Assembly: GCA_044432975.1 (NCBI GenBank)
Contig: JAWXUC010000013.1
Location: forward strand, 1-34,339
Direction of reading: 5' to 3'
DNA: 34,339 nt
Source of the DNA: JAWXUC01 sp044432975
GTDB lineage: Bacteria > Pseudomonadota > Alphaproteobacteria > RF32 > CAG-239
The translations under genes were made by a program, and so were the position numbers. The notes below the pieces were generated by a model. The model was not told the DNA's origin, did no database searches, and was given only the letters and a program-made list of their open reading frames with translations. This document shows, one piece after another, positions 30,581 to 34,339 of this stretch. The stretch's first letter is position 1. The number at the start of each line of letters is the position of its first letter.

Positions 30581-31225
30581 ATGAAACAGTATTTTATTGA
30601 TAATAATTCTCAAAAACTAATTGTTTTTTTTGCTGGGTGGGGGTGTGATGAAAATCAATTTGCAAACCTTAAAGACAATAATTTTAACATCTTAATCTTT
30701 TTTGATTATCAAGATTTGAATTTTAATTTTGACTTTTCAGCTTATAAAGATGTTTATGTTGTTGCTTATTCTGCAGGGGGAATGATTTCTTGTGTTCTTG
30801 AGGATAAAATTCCTAATATCAGAAAAAGGGTGGCGGTTAATTCTAATCCATTTTTGTTCGACGAAAAACTTGGTGTTCCTGCAGATGTTCTTAAGGTTTT
30901 TCAGTCTATAACAATGGAAAATTATATGGAGTTTCGTCGCCAATATATGGTTTTTGATGAGGCAGAGTTTGAGCTTTATAATAAATATGGCTCTAAAAGA
31001 AGCCTTGAAAGTTGTGAAGGAGAATATTTGTCTTTGCTTAAGATATATAATGAATATAAAAATATTATTAAGCCAAATTTTGATAAAGCTATATTTGCAG
31101 ATAATGATGCAATCTTTAATTTAAGCGCTCAAAAAGAATTTTTTAAAGATAAAATTAAAATAATTCCAAGTTCTAAACATCACTTATTTTTTAGGTTTAA
31201 TTCTTTTGAAGATATGTTAATGTAA
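30581..31225 (+). CDS. bioG: BioG-like pimeloyl-ACP methyl ester esterase (DUF452)
   Basis: A 214-aa alpha/beta hydrolase of the DUF452/BioG family, which frees pimeloyl-ACP from its methyl ester in biotin synthesis. Seen: LIVFFAGWGCDENQF (the family's F-x-G-W-G-x-D-E start), VYVVAYSAGGM with nucleophile S64, an Asp in AIFADNDAIF, and the late His in SSKHHLFF, giving a full catalytic triad. Length is normal. It stands apart from other biotin genes here. The next gene is 38 nt downstream. The family call is firm; the substrate is inferred from the family. Confidence 0.82.
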   Translation: MKQYFIDNNSQKLIVFFAGWGCDENQFANLKDNNFNILIFFDYQDLNFNFDFSAYKDVYVVAYSAGGMISCVLEDKIPNIRKRVAVNSNPFLFDEKLGVPADVLKVFQSITMENYMEFRRQYMVFDEAEFELYNKYGSKRSLESCEGEYLSLLKIYNEYKNIIKPNFDKAIFADNDAIFNLSAQKEFFKDKIKIIPSSKHHLFFRFNSFEDMLM

Positions 31226-31263
31226 TTTTCAAAAGTTAATTAAAGTAAAGGCAAAGAAGATAA

Positions 31264-32169
31264 ATGACTAAAATTTCTGTGATTGTTCCAGTTTATAATG
31301 TTGAAAAATATTTAGAAAATTGTCTAAATTCTTTATTGCAACAAACATTTAATGATTTTGAGGTCTTTTGTGTTAATGATGGTAGTACAGACAACAGTTT
31401 GTCTATATTAGAAGGTTTTGCAAAAAAAGATGATAGAATTGTGATAATAACACAAGAAAATAAAGGACAATCTGTTGCACGTAATAAAGCATTGAGCTTA
31501 ATAAGTGGGCAATATGTTGTTTTTTTAGACTCTGATGACGCTTTGCCAGATTATGCCTTGCAAACAATGTTTGATATTGCTCAAAAAAGTAATGCAGATG
31601 TTGTGGTTTCTGAGGATTTTATAAAGTCTAATAAAAAAACAGAGGTTGTTGATGTTAATAGTTCTTATAAAGTACATAACAATCCTCTAAAAGATATTCT
31701 AAATATGCATAAAGCTTTTTCAAATGTTTGGAATAAAATGTATAAGGCAGAAATTTTGAAAAACAAGAGATTTATTGAGGGCATTTATTTTGAAGATTGG
31801 CCTTTTATAACAACGCTGTTTGCAGAAATTAATAGTTTTGCTACCACTAATGTTCCTTGTTATATATACACAAATGACAATGTTTCTGTAATGAGAAGCG
31901 AGTTTTCTGAGCATAAAATATTGTCATACATGAAAGGTATTAATTTTGTTTTTGATTATTTCAAAAATTCTAAAGATATAAGAATCGTTAGAGAAAGAAT
32001 TATTACAGCCCTAAAAATGTGTGTGAATAAAACATATAGAGATAAAGAAAATAACAAAAAGCTAACCTTGTTTTTGTTTGCAGAAATAAAAAAGCTGGTT
32101 GATAATAAAGTTATTTCTTTTCATCAAATTCCCTTAAAGACTCTTTTTAGGTTGTGGAAAATGAAATAA
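31264..32169 (+). CDS. Glycosyltransferase family 2
   Basis: A 301-aa GT-A-fold glycosyltransferase that would add a sugar from a nucleotide-sugar donor to a cell-surface glycan or lipid. Seen: KISVIVPVYNVEKYLENCL (nucleotide-binding strand), VNDGSTDNSL, the NKGQSVARNKAL helix and the metal-binding D-x-D in VVFLDSDDALP. The C-terminal third (about 200-301) is Lys-rich and helical, possibly for membrane contact, without TM segments. The donor and acceptor cannot be told. It shares a base with the next start (TAATG). Confidence 0.9.
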   Translation: MTKISVIVPVYNVEKYLENCLNSLLQQTFNDFEVFCVNDGSTDNSLSILEGFAKKDDRIVIITQENKGQSVARNKALSLISGQYVVFLDSDDALPDYALQTMFDIAQKSNADVVVSEDFIKSNKKTEVVDVNSSYKVHNNPLKDILNMHKAFSNVWNKMYKAEILKNKRFIEGIYFEDWPFITTLFAEINSFATTNVPCYIYTNDNVSVMRSEFSEHKILSYMKGINFVFDYFKNSKDIRIVRERIITALKMCVNKTYRDKENNKKLTLFLFAEIKKLVDNKVISFHQIPLKTLFRLWKMK

Positions 32170-33146
32170 TGAAAAAATATGATAATATCATCATCGGAGC
32201 AGGAGCATCTGGTCTTTATTTGGGAATGTTCTTAAAAAAAACTATCATATTAGAAAAAGCCATGAGTGTCGGAAATAAGTTGTTAATTTCTGGCGGGGGT
32301 AATTGTAATTTTACAAATAAAAACATAACTCATGAAAATTATTTATCTAAGAATCCTGATTTTGTTAAATATGCGTTAGGCAATTTTAAGGGGCTTTTTA
32401 GTTTCTTAAAAGAAAATAAACTTGAATGGGAAGAAAAAACACATGGGCGTTTGTTTTTAAAGCAAAAAGGCAAAAATTTGATAGATGCTTTTATTAAGAA
32501 GCAAAAAGCAGAAATAAAAACAAGCTATGAAGTAAAGTCAATCGAAAAAAAAGATAGCTCTTATATTATTAATAATGAGTTTGAGTGTAACAACCTTATT
32601 ATTGCAACAGGCGGAATGTCTTATGCAGGGACTGATTTTGGCTTAAAGGTTGCCAAACAATTTGGGCATAAGCTTGTTAATACTTATCCTGCGCTTGTTA
32701 GGGTTGATGTTGATGATGAAAAGATAACTTCTTTAGCGGGGCTATCTGTGCAAGATGTTAAGTCTAAGCAGTTTAAGGATGGAATCGTTTTTACCAAAAG
32801 AGGAATTGGCGGACCTTTGGTTTATCAATTGTCTTTATATTTGAATTCTGGTGATGGTATTAAATTAGATTTTTCTGAATGTTCTCATATTCCGCAACGA
32901 TTAAGAAAGCTTTTAAATAATAAAAATGAGTTGACTATTACACCTAAAAAGACCGCAGGATACAAATTTGCAGAGGCAATGGCAGGCGGTGTTGATACAT
33001 CAGAAATAGATGAAAAGACTTTTGAGAGCAAAAAACATAAAGGGTTGTTTTTTGTAGGCGAAGTTTTAGATGTTACGGGCAACTTAGGTGGCTATAATCT
33101 TAACTTTGCATTTGTCAGCGCAGATTGTGTAAGAAAAATGCTCTAA
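32169..33146 (+). CDS. FAD-dependent oxidoreductase, HI0933/YhiN-like
   Basis: A 325-aa flavoprotein of the HI0933/YhiN group. Seen: the FAD dinucleotide-binding loop IIIGAGASGLYLG, ISGGGNCNFTN (hallmark of the group), IIATGGMSYAGTD, FTKRGIGGPLVYQLS, and the closing FFVGEVLDVTGNLGGYNLNF. It is shorter than the usual ~400 aa; the middle insertion domain looks reduced. The ATG at 32169 is chosen because it overlaps the glycosyltransferase stop (TAATG) and leaves the strand KYDNIIIG at the front. The physiological substrate of the family is not known. Confidence 0.88.
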   Translation: MKKYDNIIIGAGASGLYLGMFLKKTIILEKAMSVGNKLLISGGGNCNFTNKNITHENYLSKNPDFVKYALGNFKGLFSFLKENKLEWEEKTHGRLFLKQKGKNLIDAFIKKQKAEIKTSYEVKSIEKKDSSYIINNEFECNNLIIATGGMSYAGTDFGLKVAKQFGHKLVNTYPALVRVDVDDEKITSLAGLSVQDVKSKQFKDGIVFTKRGIGGPLVYQLSLYLNSGDGIKLDFSECSHIPQRLRKLLNNKNELTITPKKTAGYKFAEAMAGGVDTSEIDEKTFESKKHKGLFFVGEVLDVTGNLGGYNLNFAFVSADCVRKML

Positions 33147-33179
33147 TATTTAAAAAACTCACTTTTTGAACATGCGCCA

Positions 33180-33213
33180 AACCCCCACCCCACAAGGGTT
33201 AGGGGTTGTTTTT
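33180..33213 (+). terminator. Terminator of the bioG-GT-oxidoreductase unit
   Basis: AACCCC/GGGGTT with an inner ACCC/GGGT stem, followed by GTTTTT. The remaining gap to 33380 holds only hairpin repeats. Confidence 0.65.
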
Positions 33214-33290
33214 GCTGTGTCTATAGATTTTAAAATTAGAAGATCGCTAAGTCTCAAAATAAATTTTGTGGCGCGATGACATAATTATGT

Positions 33291-33316
33291 AGTGGACGCA
33301 TTATATGCGTTCCGCT
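33291..33316. repeat. Intergenic hairpin
   Basis: GGACGCAT-TAT-ATGCGTTCC (one bulged T), flanked by AGT and GCT. GC-rich against the surroundings; probably another interspersed hairpin repeat. Confidence 0.55.
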
Positions 33317-33380
33317 CAATGTACTATTTAAAGGCGGGAGCAGGTCCCCGTCTTACAATAAAGCACACAGTGTATAAATA

Positions 33381-33403
33381 AAGCCCTGTAAAAAACAGGG
33401 CTT
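33381..33403 (-). terminator. Terminator of infC
   Basis: Perfect 9-bp stem AAGCCCTGT / ACAGGGCTT with a 5-nt loop, just after the infC stop on the minus strand; a short T-rich tail follows. T-runs on the other strand make it bidirectional. Confidence 0.8.
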
Positions 33404-33410
33404 GTGGTTT

Positions 33411-33944
33411 TTAAGAAGATGATACAATCATCATCATGTTTCTACCGTCTAATTTTGCTGGAGATTCCATTTTGTATAAACCTTCAAGATCTTCTAAAAC
33501 TTTATCTAACAACTCTTTTCCGCTTTGTGGGTTTTCTCTGCCTCTGAAACGAATTGAAAATTTAACTTTGTCGCCTTGTGATAAGAATTTTTTTGCTTGT
33601 TTAAGTTTTACTTCATAATCATGAACGTCAATTTGAGGGCGAATTTTAATTTCTTTTATTTCTATAATCTTTTGATTCTTTTTTGCTTCGCTTTTCTTTT
33701 TTTGCATTTCATAGCGATATTTACCATAATCTAATATTTTACAAACAACAGGATTGGAGTTTGGTGATATTTCTATTAAGTCTAAACCAGCTGCTTCTGC
33801 CATGTCTAAAGCCATTCTGATGCTAACAGCACCGTGGTTTTCTCCGTTGTGGTCAATTAATCTAACTTCTTTCTCTTTAATCTCTAGGTTAATACGTGGC
33901 CCATCATTCTTCTTGGGAGGTGTATTAGAAAAATCTCTTGATAT
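33411..33944 (-). CDS. infC: Translation initiation factor IF-3, AUA start
   Basis: A 177-aa IF-3, which keeps 30S subunits free and checks the initiator tRNA and start codon. Seen: GPRINLEIKEKEVRLIDHNG (N-domain), MALDMAEAAGLDLIEISPNS, VCKILDYGKYRYEMQKKK (linker), then the C-domain with IRPQIDVHDYEVKLKQAKKF and VKFSIRFRGRE. The first ATG in frame (33815) would remove the start of the N-domain. The frame runs back to AAGGAG, and an ATA at 33942-33944 stands 7 nt after it; no ATG, GTG or TTG is available between. IF-3 genes commonly use a rare start for autoregulation, so AUA is the likely start. It stands alone, without rpmI-rplT downstream. Confidence 0.92.
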   Translation of the reverse strand: MSRDFSNTPPKKNDGPRINLEIKEKEVRLIDHNGENHGAVSIRMALDMAEAAGLDLIEISPNSNPVVCKILDYGKYRYEMQKKKSEAKKNQKIIEIKEIKIRPQIDVHDYEVKLKQAKKFLSQGDKVKFSIRFRGRENPQSGKELLDKVLEDLEGLYKMESPAKLDGRNMMMIVSSS

Positions 33945-33970
33945 GGTAAATCTCCTTAAAATATTGTTAT

Positions 33971-33996
33971 AAAAATAAAGCTCTATGTTGAGCTTT
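33971..33996 (-). promoter_or_regulatory. Leader hairpin before infC
   Basis: AAAGCTC-AACATA-GAGCTTT followed by ATTTTT on the minus strand, between the probable promoter and the infC ribosome binding site. It looks like an intrinsic terminator or attenuator at the very 5' end of the mRNA. Confidence 0.55.
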
Positions 33997-34004
33997 GTGT
34001 CTAT

Positions 34005-34010
34005 ATTATA
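34005..34010 (-). promoter_or_regulatory. -10 box of infC
   Basis: TATAAT on the minus strand, 61 nt before the AUA start. A good -35 at the right distance is not obvious (TTGATT lies 14 nt away, too close). Confidence 0.5.
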
Positions 34011-34064
34011 ACAATTTTTTTATAAATCAAGTAAAAGTTGTATATATAAAGTATCTTCGACATC

Positions 34065-34096
34065 GAGTCTATTAACATTTTGTTAATATTTGAGTC
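34065..34096. promoter_or_regulatory. CtrA-like box between two GAGTC sites
   Basis: TTAA-CATTTTG-TTAA (34072-34086) matches the CtrA consensus TTAA-N7-TTAA. GAGTC, a GANTC (CcrM) site, lies on each side (34065 and 34092). In AT-rich DNA a chance match is possible. Confidence 0.4.
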
Positions 34097-34218
34097 TATG
34101 GTTGGTTTTGTTTGTGTTTGTTGTATTGTTTTTTTGAAAAAAGTTTAAATAAAAAGTGTATAAAAACAGTGGATTAAAAAAAAGATGTAAAAAAGATGGA
34201 TTTTTTTGAAAAAAGTTG

Positions 34219-34247
34219 TTGACTTTTGAATTGGTGGTGGCTATAAC
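34219..34247 (+). promoter_or_regulatory. Strong promoter, probably of an rRNA operon beyond the window
   Basis: TTGACT (34219-34224), spacer of exactly 17, TATAAC (34242-34247), preceded by A/T runs like an UP element. No open frame follows to the window end. The box style and non-coding leader suggest an rrn operon starting just outside. Confidence 0.55.
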
Positions 34248-34339
34248 CCTCTTACCGCAGCAACGATGGTCGGTAACGAAAATTGTTGAGTGGTTGAATG
34301 AGCGTTAAGCTCGTGGTTATAAGACAAGTAAATAAGATA

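Overview
The window is AT-rich and reads as part of the chromosome of a low-GC, Gram-negative bacterium, most likely an uncultured, host-associated alphaproteobacterium. This is inferred from an outer-membrane autotransporter, a BioG-type esterase, a tRNA-fMet fragment and an rRNA-type promoter that look alphaproteobacterial, a possible CtrA box and GANTC sites. Genes use the ordinary code with strong AAGGAG-type ribosome binding sites. No ribosomal RNA or complete tRNA lies inside the window.

Left and middle part (1 to about 25,314): an accessory island. It begins with a broken tyrosine integrase. Next come small genes on the minus strand, then a satellite- or plasmid-like replication module on the plus strand (AlpA-type regulator at 3042, winged-helix replication protein at 3278, two loader-like proteins at 4092 and 4562). 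Small cargo genes follow (a deoxyribosyltransferase-like protein, a GNAT acetyltransferase, an NTF2-like protein, plasmid-type hypotheticals), with palindromes and five GGTGGTCAC-like repeats between them. The right edge is marked by the 3' 45 nt of a tRNA-fMet (25270-25314) followed by a strong terminator, as expected for an element integrated in a tRNA gene.

The core of the island is a defence operon, 8590-20299. A SEC-C protein with a nuclease-like N-terminus leads into a type I restriction-modification system (hsdR, hsdM, hsdS). This continues without a gap into a second methylase-like protein, an ABC-type ATPase and an HNH nuclease. The last two resemble Septu (PtuA/PtuB). The methylase-like protein carries DPPM where an active enzyme has NPPF/Y, so it may sense or recruit rather than methylate. 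From hsdR to the HNH gene the reading frames overlap or lie within 3 nt, so all six are probably made together. I know of no described system with this exact order, and it is the best candidate here for something new. A convergent two-gene unit (20302-21568), a Nudix hydrolase, a HAD hydrolase, a tag-type glycosylase and a Fic protein with its own operator array complete the island.

Right part (25,315 to the end): a scarred chromosomal region. It holds a 5'-truncated hsdS, a truncated and frameshifted copy of the island's HAD gene, and an Mpi-like serine recombinase. An autotransporter lies between inverted copies of an AACGCGAG-containing repeat, which suggests an invertible segment. Intergenic spaces are full of hairpin repeats and include a 164-bp MITE-like element. 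Ordinary chromosomal genes follow: bioG-like esterase, family 2 glycosyltransferase, a YhiN/HI0933-like flavoprotein, and infC, which seems to start at AUA. The window ends just after a strong promoter that probably drives an rRNA operon beyond its edge.
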